Shown piece by piece: positions 40,112 through 53,221 of a stretch of DNA of 64,000 nt. Every line of letters starts with the position of its first letter. Positions within the stretch are counted from its first letter, which is position 1. The translations under genes were made by a program, and so were the position numbers. Location of the stretch: positions 305,630,323-305,694,322 of the forward strand of contig CM042697.1 in NCBI GenBank assembly GCA_023614405.1. Direction: 5' to 3'. Source of the stretch: Avena insularis. Lineage: Eukaryota > Streptophyta > Magnoliopsida > Poales > Poaceae. The notes beneath the pieces were generated by a model. The model worked only from the letters and a program-made list of their open reading frames with translations. It searched no databases and had not been told where the DNA came from.

Positions 40112-43100
40112 TGTCAACACCCGGATTTTTAATCCCAGATGCCTGTTATGCCATACATCGCAATCCCAGGATTACCATTTTTGCGAGACATAACAGATTG
40201 GTACCATAGTTCATCATCCATTACAAACCATAATAAAGGTCTTACAAATAAAGGATCTCATGATCCAGTCTTAATACAATCAACGCAGCGGAATAATATG
40301 ATAACAGTAGCGTGGTCGAAGCTTCATCTTCAGGGTCACAGGCAATGCTGACGATGGGAGATGATCCTAGTTGTCATAGACTTCCTGCTGTCCATCATCC
40401 TGGTAGTCCTCCTCATAGTCTAGCCATAGGAATAGCTAGGGACAAAGCCATGATTACTCTTTAAGTACTCGCAAACTATCACTAACAAGTAAAGTGGTTC
40501 AAGTAGGAATCCTAAGCTCTAGATTTATTTGCAAAAAGCCAGGTTTATCTATAACTGAGTTTATAAGTAAACAAAACTAGTTTAATGTTCTACAACACCT
40601 AAGTGGGAACATAGTTTTCATGTTCATAACCCTGTTGTGGTCAAGTCAAAGTCATAGTTCATTTCACAAGTCATTTTGAAAACATCTGATGACGGAATAG
40701 TATGGCCACTCCAACTGTCCATAACCTCGGACACGGCTACTTGAATAGTTTGACACTCTGCAGAGGTGGTACAATTTCACCACAACATTCGATACATCCG
40801 TCAAGAACAATCCTGAATCACCATACTTAGTATGCGGATAATCAATCCTAACCTTTCAATTACACACCCTAGTATAGGCACCTCCCCTATGAGTTTGGCC
40901 TCCCAACCATGACCATCTGTCATCTTGGGAACTGCACAGGTGGACAATCATCACGAGGTAGCCTCAACTCAAACCTCTTCCGCAAGGGAACCCATACTAA
41001 GAAAATATAAACTTCTAGTCAAGCCCTACCCAATTTTGGGTATTGTGGTTGTACGGTAAAATTGGAATGGTATCGCATCCGAACCCAACCATCAACTTTT
41101 ATAAAAGTGCTAAGGCTCACGCCTCAACATTTTCATCATCAAATCATATGGTGTTCATAACACATGTCAAAACATTTCATTAGAATGACTCATCATTCTA
41201 AGGTTTTCATAATCATTTTCACCAAGTATTCCCATCTAAAGTGATCAAGTTTTATGCTTAGCACTAGCCACTAAAGTTGGGGGTAGTCACTAATGAGGGG
41301 TGCTAATCAAGTGACTTATCCAAATATAATCTCATGCCTCAGTATGATATCTAGTTCTAACTTAACTTAGGACAAGTTTTATGATCTTTATGCTATCTAT
41401 AATATCTTTCCAAAACTCACTAAATACTAACTAGAAGTAATAAAGAACTTTGATAAAGAAATAAAAAGAATAAAGCTTGCAAGTAAAACTGGGATTTTGT
41501 ATAATAAAGTGGTATAACCAAATATGCCTAAGGCATTGCATAGGTTAATTGGTATTGTGGGGCTTGCAAGTATTAGCTCACATAGTGTAGCTTGCTAGGA
41601 TGTCTTGCCTTGAGTAGTGCGGTGGTTGAAGTTCTCCTCTCCTTCTTCCTCGTAGTGGTACTCCTCCTCTTCGTATCCTTGGTCGGTACTAGCGACTATA
41701 AATAAATACGAGGTACATAATCACCAAACAATACTTAACTACTTCTATTTGGCACACAAAGGTTCACACTTGATGATCTAGCATCATCACAGTCATCACA
41801 AGGATTAAAGCCTTAGTCTTATTTATTTTACTTTGTTAAAGTAATTTCTACTCATTGAAAAACTACTTAAGATTTAATATTCTCCAATTAAAATATGGGA
41901 TCATATTGACCATGTCATCACCACATATTTTAATACTTGGGAATGTGATTTAAAGTGGTGTCACAATTTAATAAGGTTTAACATTATTATTTTAATAATT
42001 AAAGTGACTAGAAATGCCTATGGGGCATTCTTTTAACACTTGTCCATTATTACTACAAGTAAACCAAGATATTTTTACATATTCAGAAAGATCTTGTCAA
42101 ATGTGATTTTTGAGAGTTGGAATCAACTCAAAAGCATTTATGGTTGATTTTTGAAAAATGTTTGAATGCAGAAAAGGCTCTGCCTTGTTATTTTTACTAT
42201 AGGTGATCTATAAATTCAAATGGATTGAATCCAACGGGCTTGGATTAATAATTTCAATACCTTTCTAACAAAATTTGTTTCATGCAATTTGGTTTTGTAA
42301 AACTCTCTAAATTGATTTTTGAATCTACTGATAGAACTAGGTTTGAACTAAAATGGAAAAATCTATATTTGAACTACTGGGTTGCGCAGGAGAGCTAAAT
42401 GGGCCGGCCCAACTGCACAGCGTGCGCACAGCGGGCTGCTACTAGAGCGGTCCCACGCGTCAGCGGCTCTAGCTATGTGAAGCGGTAAGTTTCAACCTAG
42501 GCCGTGCGATTAGATCCTATGGCTGGGATGTGTCGTCTCCGTCGGGCAGTGCCGGCGAGACTGAACCCTAACCCGGCGGTGGGGGTCGTGTGAGGCTCAC
42601 CAGGGCTCTAGCTAGGGTCGGCGTTGGGGGCGAACGATGTTGTCAATGACGGTGGTTCGAACGTTGGTCACGACGGCTCCTAGGGCGGCTCCAATCAACG
42701 TCTCCCTTCTCCTTCTACAATGGCGGACTCTAGTGAAATTCTGGCGATGCGGAGCTTGCCTTTCTCCGAGGAGAGGTGTGGGAGGTTCTGTGAGAGGTGG
42801 GAGTGAGGTGGTGTGGCGAATTGAGGCTAGGGAGGCCTCCTTTTATAGCCGAGCAAGAGAGGTAGTGCGACATGGGCAGAGCTCATTGAGGTCGATGACA
42901 CAGCGAGCTAACGGCATGGCGGAGGGTGTAGGCCGGTGCGCGGTCTCCTGGCGATGCTCAAGGACTTAATGGCGCGGCAAGGGGCGGTCGAGGTTGGTCG
43001 GAACAGGCTGGTGCTCTGAGCGGCACCGACGGCAATTTCGACGACACAAAGTGGCTACGGGTCGCGCGGCGGCAAACGGGTATGTCTAGGGGGTTACTGG

Positions 43101-44103
43101 TGTCACAGTGATTGCAGACACGGGCGACGAAGGCGAGGCACGGCGTGTACGTATGTGTCAGGTGCGGCGCTCTGGCGTGCTCCCGCCATGGCGCAAAGAT
43201 AGTGGGCACGGCGTGTTCTCTATGGTCTAGGGCCTGGCTGTGTGCGAGGGCTGGACAGTGGGTGGCGGTGGACGGTGTGCTACCTCCTGGACATGGTGGC
43301 TGGGCGTGGCGTTGCCTCCTGCTAGCTAGCCATGGTCGGCCGACAATGTGGGGGCTCGGGTGGCTCAGCATTGGTGCAATGGTAGCTTGCTAGCTTGTTC
43401 AATGCAGGTGTGCTCACTGGGAGGGACAAGGGGTAAGAATTGGGGACAAGGGTATGAATTGATCACTGCTCAAAACAGTGTAGTTAGGCAAAGTTTAAAA
43501 TGTGTCTCCAGGTGTTTGACAAAATGGCCGAAATAAATTTAGTTTGGAAGTTTTGAATGAAATTTGGTGGGTGCTCTGGTCACATGATTGGTAGTATCTG
43601 GTTGCTTGGGTTTGGCAAGGTGAACTGGTTTGAGTGGTTTTTGAGAAATGGTGATCTTAGTACCTATTAAGGATTTAATTTTGAATTGTCATTTGAATAG
43701 ATTTGCAAAATGTTTCTGTTGTTTTGCAAAGTGGGCTTGGGTTCACTTTTACTTGGTCTAGCAAGGGGTGAAAAGAATTGGATTTGTTTCTATTAGAAAA
43801 CTTGGACTAGAAACACTCCAAGTGGTCTAGTGGTTAACTTTGGTCAAAATGACCATTTGCTCATAATGTTTATATTTGAATTTTTCTTGATTTGATTCTA
43901 CTTGGAAATGATTTAGATGATGTTGTCTTCATATTTAAACCAATACTTGCCATTCATAGCAATCAAACAAGGAAATACAAGCATTCATGCATTCATCACG
44001 CACACATGCATTCATATTTATTTTAATAACAAAAGTTTTTGTTAGCCCTAAACTCGGGTGATTAGAACTTGATAATCTTGATTAATATTTTTGGGATGTT
44101 ACA
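40112..44103 (-). mobile_element. TekE3 LTR, 3.99 kb, minus strand
   Basis: Plus strand runs TGTCAACACCC to GGGATGTTACA, the reverse of the TekE1 LTR. A PBS adjoins its left side and a PPT with integrase its right side, so this one LTR lies between the 3' end of one internal region and the 5' start of another. TATA box on the minus strand at 42841-42847; inverted-repeat motif at 40716-40733. The GC-rich part 42400-43400 has only compositional frames. Confidence 0.9.
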
Positions 44104-45652
44104 AACCTTCCCCCCTTAAACAAAATCTTGTCCCAATATTTGAGAAAAAGAAAAATAGGATTTTTAAAGAGATCTGGAAACTCAGTCCCGATGTAATCTT
44201 CTCGCTCCCAGGTAGCTTCTTGTTCAGTGTGGTTACTCCACTGGATCTTGAGAAACTTGATACTCCGGGTTCTGGTGGTTCTAAAGGCTTCCTATTGGGA
44301 TATGCTATATGGGTATCCCTATAGCATGTCTCTTATCCGGCTAACCCGGGTGGCACACAGTTGGTAACATGGCCCATGGCCTGCTGGGCGGCCCAGTTAG
44401 ATGGATCCAGAAGGGAGGCCCATGCCGGATAAAGGAAGGCTACGGTTGAAGTCACCGACGTACCCGGAGCCTTGGAGTACAAGACAAACAAGACTAGTAA
44501 TAGACGGTGTAGGACTCTGTAACCTGTCCGGCTAGGACTTTTCCCTGTAACCCTAGGACCTGGCGACTATATAAGTCGGGCCTATGGGAGCCTTTAGGGC
44601 ATAACTTCAGTCAACCTCGCATAGCGAACCTATCTCTGTAACTCGGTGTATTGCTCTTATAGTGATTTATAGCAGGAGTAGGATTCCGCCACCATCGTGG
44701 GATCTGAACCTGGGTAAGCTGTGTTACCTCGTACCCGTCAATCGTCCTCCTTCCCCCATGTCTCTAAACACGCACTGTGAGGAACCCTCCATGGCGTACT
44801 CGTCGGCAATACCATGACACTTCCTTCAAAATACGAATGGGTACTTCGGGATATGTCAGGTCCTCGTTGATCTCTATGGTTCTTTGATCAATATTCTTGA
44901 AAACTTCGGTCTTCTCCGGGACTTCTAGGCGTATGTGAAGTAACGAGATATGAAACACATTCTACACGGCTAACATCTCCTCCAGCAGTTCCAGTTGATA
45001 TGATACTTCTCAGCGATTCAAAGTCTTTAAGGATCCGATGTATCTGGGGGCTAACTTTCCTTTGAGTTGAAAACATTGCATTCCTTTCAAGGGTGATACT
45101 TTGAGATACACAAAATCTTTGATATTGAAGGCTAGGTCTCGACGTCTCTTGTCGGCATAACACTTCTGTCTGGATTGGGCGGTCTTAAGATGCTCACGAA
45201 TCTTGTGAACTTTCTCTTCGGCTTCTCGTAGGATGTCAGGTCCGAAAATCTGACTCTCTCCTACTTCCGACCAATTCAAAGGGGTACGACACTTTCTTCC
45301 ATACATAAATTCAAATGGGGCCATTTGCAAATTGGCTTGGTAACTATTGTTGTATGAGAATTCTGCGAAAGGCAGACAATCTTCCCATTTTGATCTATAT
45401 TCCAACACACAAGCTCTCAACATATCTTCGAGTATTTGGTTTACTCGCTCCGTCTGTCCATCAGTCTGAGGGTGATAAGCTATGCTGAAATCCAGTCTTG
45501 TTCCTAATCCTTCTTAGACTTTCTTCCAAAATTTCGAGGTAAACCGGGTTCCTCGATCCGACACAATGTTCTTGGGGACTCCATGCAAACTGACTATTCT
45601 AGCAATGTACAACTCTGCTAGCTTCGAACTCTGATAAGTGGTCTTGACCGGT
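44104..45652 (-). pseudogene. TekE3 integrase fragment with PPT
   Basis: The PPT (minus strand TAAGGGGGGAAGG, 44106-44118) adjoins the LTR. Moving right, the minus strand encodes the chromodomain-like tail and the integrase C-terminus. The core follows back to PVKTTYQSSKLAELY at about 45647, including SDRGTRFTS and the NQILEDMLRACVLEY region. It is interrupted by a solo LTR at 44293-44819 and cut off at 45652, where another LTR begins. The integrase finger and all upstream pol are absent. Sequence is close to the TekE1 integrase. Confidence 0.85.
44293..44819 (+). mobile_element. Solo Tat-type LTR, 527 bp
   Basis: Flanked by a perfect target duplication CTTCC (44288-44292 and 44820-44824) inside the TekE3 integrase. 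It begins TATTGGG (an altered TG end) and ends CATGACA. A TATA box TATATAA is at 44568-44574, and downstream lies the GAACCTGGGTAA block common in Tat/Retand LTRs. It matches 46066-46613 in opposite orientation along its whole length. Confidence 0.85.
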
Positions 45653-46065
45653 TGACGAGGTTTAATCTCGTCAATGCCCATTGTTATGGACTTGGGTTTT
45701 GGAGAAGATGGGAATGATGGAGATCTCGGAACGGTTAGCAAACAAGCAACACGGGGACACAAAGTTTACCCAGGTTCAGGCCCCCGGAGGGAAAAACCTA
45801 CTCCTGCTTGTCTGCTCTTGATTACGGCGGAACCGAAGGTTACAGGGGTGCGCAAATGCAATCTGGCGTGAGGTGAGTCTTGTCCTCCTCGCAGTACCCT
45901 CGTAGCCTTTATATAGATAGGCAGGTCCCGGGCACAAGTCGAGTCGGTTATAGATTAGGGTTTGCCCCTTTGAAATTCTATCTATTCTAGTCTTGTTCTC
46001 TAAGGATCTGAAGGCCTTCCCGAAACCTTCATAGGCCGTGTATCCTGTCGTGGGCCTTCCCTCGG
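45653..46065 (-). mobile_element. Partial Tat-type LTR interrupted by TatF
   Basis: It begins next to the truncated TekE3 integrase with the inverted repeat TTGACGAG / CTCGTCAA (45652-45674). On the minus strand it has a TATA box (TATATAAA, 45908-45915) and the CTGAACCTGGGTAAAC block (near 45767-45782), as in other Tat/Retand LTRs, but it is a different family from TatF. It ends at 46065 where TatF is inserted; the rest would lie beyond the other end of TatF, outside the window. Confidence 0.65.
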
Positions 46066-46613
46066 TGTCGTGGTATTGCCGATGAGTATGCCATAGAGGG
46101 GTCCTCATAGTGCGTGTTTAGAGACGTGGGGGAAGGCGGACGGTTGACGGGTACGAGGTAACACAGCTTACCCAGGTTCAGATCCCACGACGGTGGCGGA
46201 ATACCACTCCTGCTATAAATCACTATAATGGCAATACGCCAAGTTATAGAGATAGGTTCGCTGTGCGAGGTGCATCATAGTCGAAACTTGATTGTCTAAG
46301 ATCGTGCCCTAAAGGCTCCCATAGGCCCGACTTATATAGTCGCCAGGTCCTAGGGTTACAGGGAAGAGTCCTAGCCGGATAGGTTACATAGTCCTACACT
46401 GTCTATTACTAGTCTAGCGTGTCTTGTACTCCAAGGCTCTGGGTACGCTGGTGACTCCACCATAGCCTTCCTTTATCCGGCATGGGCCTCCCTTCTGGAT
46501 CCATCTAACTGGGTCGCCCAGCAGGCCATAGGCCATGCTACCAACTGTGGGACACCCGGGTTATCCGGATAAGAGACATGCTATGAGGATACCCATATAG
46601 CATATCCCCAATA
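46066..46613 (-). repeat. TatF 3' LTR, 548 bp
   Basis: On the minus strand it starts TATTGGGG at 46613 and ends at 46066 with ...CACGACA. TATA box at 46332-46338 (minus strand TATATAA). It is the inverted counterpart of the solo LTR at 44293-44819. The expected target duplication CTCGG (46061-46065) cannot be verified because the other end is outside the window. Confidence 0.8.
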
Positions 46614-46627
46614 GTAGCCCCCGAAGA
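46614..46627 (-). other. Polypurine tract of TatF
   Basis: The minus strand reads TTCGGGGGCTAC directly before the LTR start, the form usual in Retand-type elements. It fixes the orientation of TatF as minus. Confidence 0.75.
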
Positions 46628-47196
46628 ACTCCGAGATCTTGCGCCATCTTGCCTCTTCATGTTGAATGCTCCGTCTAGATGGATGTCAGCAAACCTTCAA
46701 GAAATATCTTGTAGTACTCCCAAAGAACCCTGCAAGGTTTTCTCCGTCTTCAATTTGTAAGTCGGAGATTGCTGAATCTTCTATCGTACTCTTCCATAGC
46801 CAGACTGGATCCGTCCATGCCGAAATCTTACGAAGTGATGGTTCATCTGCCTATGACATCTAGGGCGACGTAGACATAGGTCAGCAACGCCTCGTAACTC
46901 ACACATGCAGAGAACGCAATCATGTACGATTTTCCCGCGCGAGAGATATGAACTGTTGGCGGTAACGGTTGGTAACATGGCGAAATTTCCGCGCACGTCC
47001 CCGCACACGTCGCCTACGTGGTAACCGTTCGATCATGCTACACGAATCTTGATGCTGGAGATGATAATTTACTTTTCACCTCATTCTCTTCTACATCGTC
47101 TTCTTCCTCCAGCGAGCGCCTCCTCGAGCTCTCCGCACACCATTGCGAAAAAACCCTAGCTCTTCAATCTCTCCCAATCACCACCAGAATCTCCCA
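46628..47196 (+). promoter_or_regulatory. Region upstream of the TatF antisense gene
   Basis: Noncoding sequence between the TatF PPT and the antisense gene. The last 120 bp (47080-47196) is rich in CTCC/TCTTC and CTCTCCC pyrimidine stretches and AACCCTAG, like a plant 5' untranslated leader. No clear TATA box is seen. I infer the promoter and leader of the antisense gene, but no start site can be fixed. Confidence 0.4.
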
Positions 47197-47354
47197 ATGG
47201 CCAGCAACAGTTCATCTCCCTCCATGGCGGCGTCAGGCGAAGCCGCGGCGCAGCCGGCGAGCTCCGTCATCGTGCACCCAGAGGGTCTGTTCATTCCCAA
47301 GTCCGCGGTGGTCGAAGCCACCGGCGGCGACCATAATCCAGCGGCGCTGGAGCT

Positions 47355-50300
47355 TGTAACATCCCGAAAATATAAAACAAGGCTCATCAAACTCTAATCA
47401 CTAAAATTAGGGTTAACAAAAACTTTGATTAATTGAAGTCATATGAATGCATGGGTGAATGAGATGATTTGATAAATACATGAATGGACTTGTGTGATTA
47501 GCCTAAATAGCAAGAAATGGTTTAAAGAGGAAAATAACATCATATAAAATATTTCCAAACAGAAACAAATAAAGAGAAAATCAAAAACAAATCAAATTAG
47601 CAAATGGTCATTTTTGCCAATCTTGCTCACTAGGTCATTTTGAGTGTTTCTAGTTCAAGATTTCAAACAGAAACTTTCCCAATTCTTTTCACCCCTTGCT
47701 ATACCAAGTAAAAGTGAATCAAAGCCCTCCTTTCAAACTTACAGAAACATTTGGCAACCTCATTCAAATCACAATTCAAAATTGAATCTTCATCATATGT
47801 GAAGATCACACATTTTCAAAACCCAACCAAACCAGTGCCCCTTGACTAATCCAACTAACAAGAGACTCCCTAGTATGTGCCTAGCCAACCCACCAAATTT
47901 GAATCCAAAATTCAAATTCAAAGTTCTTGCGGCCATTTCATCAAACACCTTGCAGATTCAAATCAAACAAACCACAAACACTATATAGTGTGTAGTAAAT
48001 TTGGATTAACTTATTCCCCATATAGCTCACACTACACCCTCAGTAGATCTTCTAACTTGTTTAACCCATCTAGCTCACTGTAAACTAGACCATGCCATCA
48101 ATGGCAAGCAGGCCGAGGCTCACCTTGCCACCCCATTGTCGAAAGCAAGCTAGGAGCAGCACCAAGCCTATCCAGCATGTCTAGCAGGCACTCCACCGTC
48201 CACCGCCACTCTCTGAACCAGCCCCGAGTAATGCCAGCCCCTGGACCACACGACACAACCATGCCAAACCTCTCTGCGTGCGAGCCGAGAGCGCGCCATT
48301 GCGCCACCCTCGACCAGCACCCACAGACCGCACACCGCCCTCGCCACTTGCGTACGTGATCACCACCGCCCCAGCAACCCCGCAGACATGCCCGTTCGTC
48401 GCTGCACGCCCAGAGCGTCTAAGCGTTCTGACTGATCAACACCGCCCCACGCCTCGCCACCACATCGTTGAGCTTCGCCAGGGAGCACATAACCTCCCCC
48501 TATCGTCGCCCATGCCATTAGCCCTCTGTGCCGTCGACCACGATGAGCTCAGCCCGCGCCCGTCGGTCCCCTTCAGCCACTATAAATAGAGGCCTCCACC
48601 GCTGGTTTTCTTCACACCAGCTCACTCCCCTCTCACTCAGAACCACCCCACCTCACTCCTAGAGCAAGGCGAGCAGCGCATCGCCAGTATTTGGCCGGAG
48701 CCCACCGCTGCTGGAGAAGAAGGGAGCTATCGATTGGAGCCGCCCCAGGAGAAGCCGCCGGTACCAGGAGAACCTCCATCGTCGACTTCATCATTCACCC
48801 CCATAGTCGACCCTCGCCTGAGCCTCGGTGAGCCTCCCACGACCCCCACCCTCCGCGTCAGGGTTCTGTCTCGCCGGCGTTGCCCGACATGGACGATGAA
48901 CCAGAGCCGTTAGATTAGAACTAGATCCCACAGTCCACGTTGCCCCGTACCGCTTCGCCCCTCCCCGTCTCACTGACGCATGGGGACAGCCACTTAACCA
49001 GCCCGCGTACGCGCTGTGTGTAGTGGGATGGCCCAGTTAAACATCCCGCGCGACCCAACAATTCAAATTAAGCTTTATTTATTTAATTTCAAACATAGAT
49101 CTGTACCTAGATTCAAAAATCAACCCAGCTCAATTCACTAAACCAAAATGCATGAAACCAATTCTGTTGGAAAGGTACTGAAATGCTTAATCCAAGCCCA
49201 TTGGATTAAAACCATTTGGATTTGTAGATCAACCATGGTAAAAATAACAAGGCAGAAGCTTTTCTGCATTCAAACATTTTTCAAAATTCAACCATAAGAG
49301 CTTTTGAGTTGATTCCAAGTCTCAAAAATCACATTTGATCATACCTTTCAGAATATATAAAAACATATAGGTTTACTTGCAGAAATAATGTTCAAGTAAT
49401 AAAAGAATGCCACATAGGCATTTCTAGTCACTTTATTTAATTAAAATAAAAAGGTTAAACCTTATTAAATTGTGACACCACTTTAAATCACATTCCCATG
49501 TACTGAAATATGTGGTGATGACATGTGTCAACATGATCCCATGTTTGAGTTGGAGAATATTAAATCTTAAGTAGTTTTTCAATGAGTAGAAATTACTTTT
49601 CTAAAAATAAAATAAATAAGACAAGTGCTTTAATCTTGTAATGATAGTGATGATGATAGATCATCTAGTGTGAACCTTTGTGTGATGATTAGAAATAGTT
49701 AAGTATTGTTTGGTGATTGTGTACCTCGTATTTATTTATAGACGCTAGTACCGACCAAGTATACGAGGAGGAAGGAGGATACTACGAGGAAGAAGCCGAG
49801 GAGAACTTCAACCACCGCTCTGCACAAGGCAAGCCTAAATACTACTAGTTGAATTAGCAAGCCAATATTTGCAAGCTAACACTTGCAATATACCCTACTT
49901 ATGCAAGCTACTACTTGCTTGTTACTATGCCAACTATATGCCTTGGGCATATGTGATTACACCACTTGATACTCAATCCTAGTTTTACTTGCAAGCTTAA
50001 GTACTTTATTTTCTTTATCAAAGCTTTCTCTTAGAGTTTACATAGTGACTTGTATATATTAGAAGGATATTGGAAGGTAGCATAAAGAGCATAAAATTTG
50101 GCCTGAGTTAGATAATCTTGATGTCATCCTAAGGCATGAGATTGAACTTTGCTAATCCCGACTTGTTTACCACCCCTCATTAGTCTTTACCCCCACTTGT
50201 AGATGCTAGTGCTAAGCATAAAACATGATCAACTTTAGATGGGAATACTTGGTGAAAATGGTTACGAAAACCTTAGAATGATGAGTCAGTCTACTGAAAT

Positions 50301-51371
50301 GTTTTGACATGTGTTTCTGAACACCAGATGATTTTGATGATGAAAATGTTGAGGCATGAGCCTTAGCCCTTTATAAAACTGATGGTTGTCTGGATGCGAT
50401 ACCATTCCAATTTTATCGTACAACCACAATACCCGAAAATTGGGTAGGGCTTGACTGGAAATTTATATACTTTAGTATGGGTTCCCTTGCGGCCAAGGTC
50501 TGAGTTGAGGCTACCTTGTGAAGATTGTCCACCTGTGCAGTACCCAAGATGACAGTTGGTCATGGTTTGGAGGCCAAACTCACAGGAGAGGTGCCTATAC
50601 TAGGGTGTGTAATTGAAAGGTTAGGATTGATTATCCACATACTGAGTATGGTGAATTTAGGATTTGTTCTTGACGGATGTATCGAATGTTGTGGTGAAAG
50701 TGTACAATCTCTGCAGAGTGTCAAACTATTCGAATAGCCGTGTCCGCGGTTATGGACAGTCGGAGTGGCCATACTATTCTATCGTCAGATGTTTTCAAAA
50801 TGACTTATGAATTGATTTGTGATTTTGACTTGACCACAACAGAGTTGTGATATGACATTCGAATTCCCACTTAGGTGTTATAAAACTTTCCACTAGTTTT
50901 CTTTGCTTCTGAACTTAGTAGAGGTAAATATGGCTTTTTGCAAAACAACCCTAGAGCTTAGCATCCTACTACAAAAACCCCCTTAACTTGTTAGTATTAG
51001 TTTGCGAGTACTTAAAGAGTACTCATGGCTTTGTCCCTGGCTATTCCCGTGGCCATAATATGAAGAGGAGTACCAGGATGATGGACCGCAGGAAGGTTAC
51101 GTCAACTAGGATCATCTCCCATCGTCAGCATTGCCTGTGACCCTGAAGATGGAGCTTCGCCTATGCTATCGTTACTATTACATTATTCCGCTGCTTGAAT
51201 TGTATTAAGAACCGGATCATGAGATCCTTATTTGTGTAAGACCTTATGTATGGTTTGTAATGGATGATGTACTGTGATATCCAAATCTGTTATGTCTCGC
51301 AAAAATGGTAATCCTAAGATTGCGATGTATGGCATAACAGGCATCTAGGATTAAAAATCCGGGTGTTGACA
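47355..51371 (+). mobile_element. Solo TekE-family LTR in the antisense gene
   Basis: TGTAACATCCC at 47355 to GGGTGTTGACA at 51371, 4.02 kb, flanked by GAGCT (47350-47354) and TAGCT (51372-51376), a target duplication with one mutation. Removing it restores the reading frame of the antisense gene, so it is a solo LTR. TATA box at 48581-48588; the intact inverted-repeat motif TGTCC-GCGGTTAT-GGACA at 50741-50758. Confidence 0.9.
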
Positions 51372-53221
51372 TAGCTGCTGGAGGAGGAATACAACTCCCA
51401 CAAGGGCGATTGGCGCGGTTCGGATATCACGGACCGCGATATCAAAGAACTGATCAACGAAGGCTACCTCCCCGCGATGGAGGGGCTCACCTGGCGGGCG
51501 GTGCCGTCCAGCAAGGTCACTCCTTCTCCCCAAGTCGGAGAGAAGGTATACCTTAAAGCATAGATGGTACGCGGTGTCTCCCTGCCCATCTCCAACTTTT
51601 TCCTTGCTGTCCTGAATCATTACCGAGTACAGCCTCAGAACCTATCCCCCAATAGTATCTTAGTGCTTAGCAAGTACACGGAGCTTTGCGAGGGTTACTT
51701 AGGGATTAGGCCTAGGCTAGTCTCTTCATTTATTTCTTCACTGTCAAGCGCGAAGCCAGAGCCGGCAAGGACGAGCTCAGGAAATGTGGCACCATTAGTT
51801 TTAACATCCAGCCTGGTCGGCGCTTCCCCGACGTCGTCGGCCACGAGTCTTGCAAGAACTGGCAGCGGACGTACTTCTACGGCCCAGACATCCCTCTGGC
51901 TGGCCGAGAAGTGACGTACCCAGACTTTGTCGATGGAGCTGCCGTCGAAGCCCCGATATGGAGATCCCATGCCTCCCTTCCTTCCGACATCGACGCTTCC
52001 CGCGCTATAAGGCGGATAGAGTGGTTCATAGATATGGGTCTGACCGGATTGGACCTGGCCATGTGCTGGTTCGTCAGGCGGATCCAGCCTCTGCAGCACC
52101 GCTTGAAGCTGATGCACGAGTATTCCAACGGTAGAAGGGATAGCCTCCACATCTCCGAGGATAACTTCTCGAGCGACTCCGTCAAGCTCCGCCTCAAGGA
52201 CATCATCAAGGTGAAGGACAGGAAGCGTGGCTTCACCATCACCTACGACATGTTCGTAGAGAGCAAGTGCCCAAAGGTACTTGTTTATTTTCCGTGTATG
52301 ACATATACTCCAGTTCTTCCGTTTAGCCATTACCATCTCATCTAACACGGTGGTTTTTCACTTAACAGCTTAGCGACATAGATGAGTATAGCATGGCTCC
52401 TCAAATATATGATCCAAAGATGAAGGAAGTCATGGTCGTGTCCGATGACGATGCTCCGTTGGCGCGAAAGCGGAAGAGCTCCACCTTTGATGCTGCCGAC
52501 GGAGGCAAGAAAAAGAAGACGGAGGGTGGATCCTCCAAGAAGACTACCGCCGCCCTGGAGGCGGAGAAAAGAAAGGTTACCGGGATCCCTTTTGCCAAAG
52601 CACCCCCTCTTGTGTAAGATTATTTCTCTCCGACATTGTCTGTCTTATTCCCGTACTTATGCATTTTGCACATTTCAGGAAGAAAGCCGCAACCAGCTTG
52701 AAGAAGACCTCCAAAACTTTGGGGGCTTCTAGAACCATAAAGGATATGCTGCATCATGATGCATCTCCCGCCATTGCCCCTGTCACTCCCATCGTCCAAC
52801 CCTCGTCTGCTCCGACAAGCTCTCAAGCTAAAGAAGCATCTGGCCCTTCCGCCATGGAAGTGGACTCAGGTGCCTCCACAGGGGTCGCTATTGTCGGTGA
52901 ACAAGCGACGCAGGAAAGTGCCGCCAACCAAATGGATGAAGCTTCGGCTAAGGATGCCATCGGTAGAGGTAAGGCGGTGGTGGAAGGTGGTACATCTGCC
53001 GAAGGCGCCGTCCTCGCCCCCAAGAAGACCATAGAGTTCCCGAAGATAGTCTATCTGGCACTTATGCCGGGTAGCACTTCTCTGGTTCCTGGCGCGGCGC
53101 CGGCATCTCCAACGTGCGGTCTTGAGGAGCTTCTCCGGCAAGAGAAATCTTGCAAGGAAACAGTGTATCCTTCGGCAAGTTGCTAGCTGAGAGTGCTGCC
53201 AACCTCAAGATTATTGCACTT

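Noticed and set aside
51377..52270. The Transposase_28-like domain as a sign of a DNA transposon
   Set aside because: No terminal inverted repeats were found around it. The gene lies between the TatF PPT and TatF pol, as expected for an antisense ORF of a Tat element.
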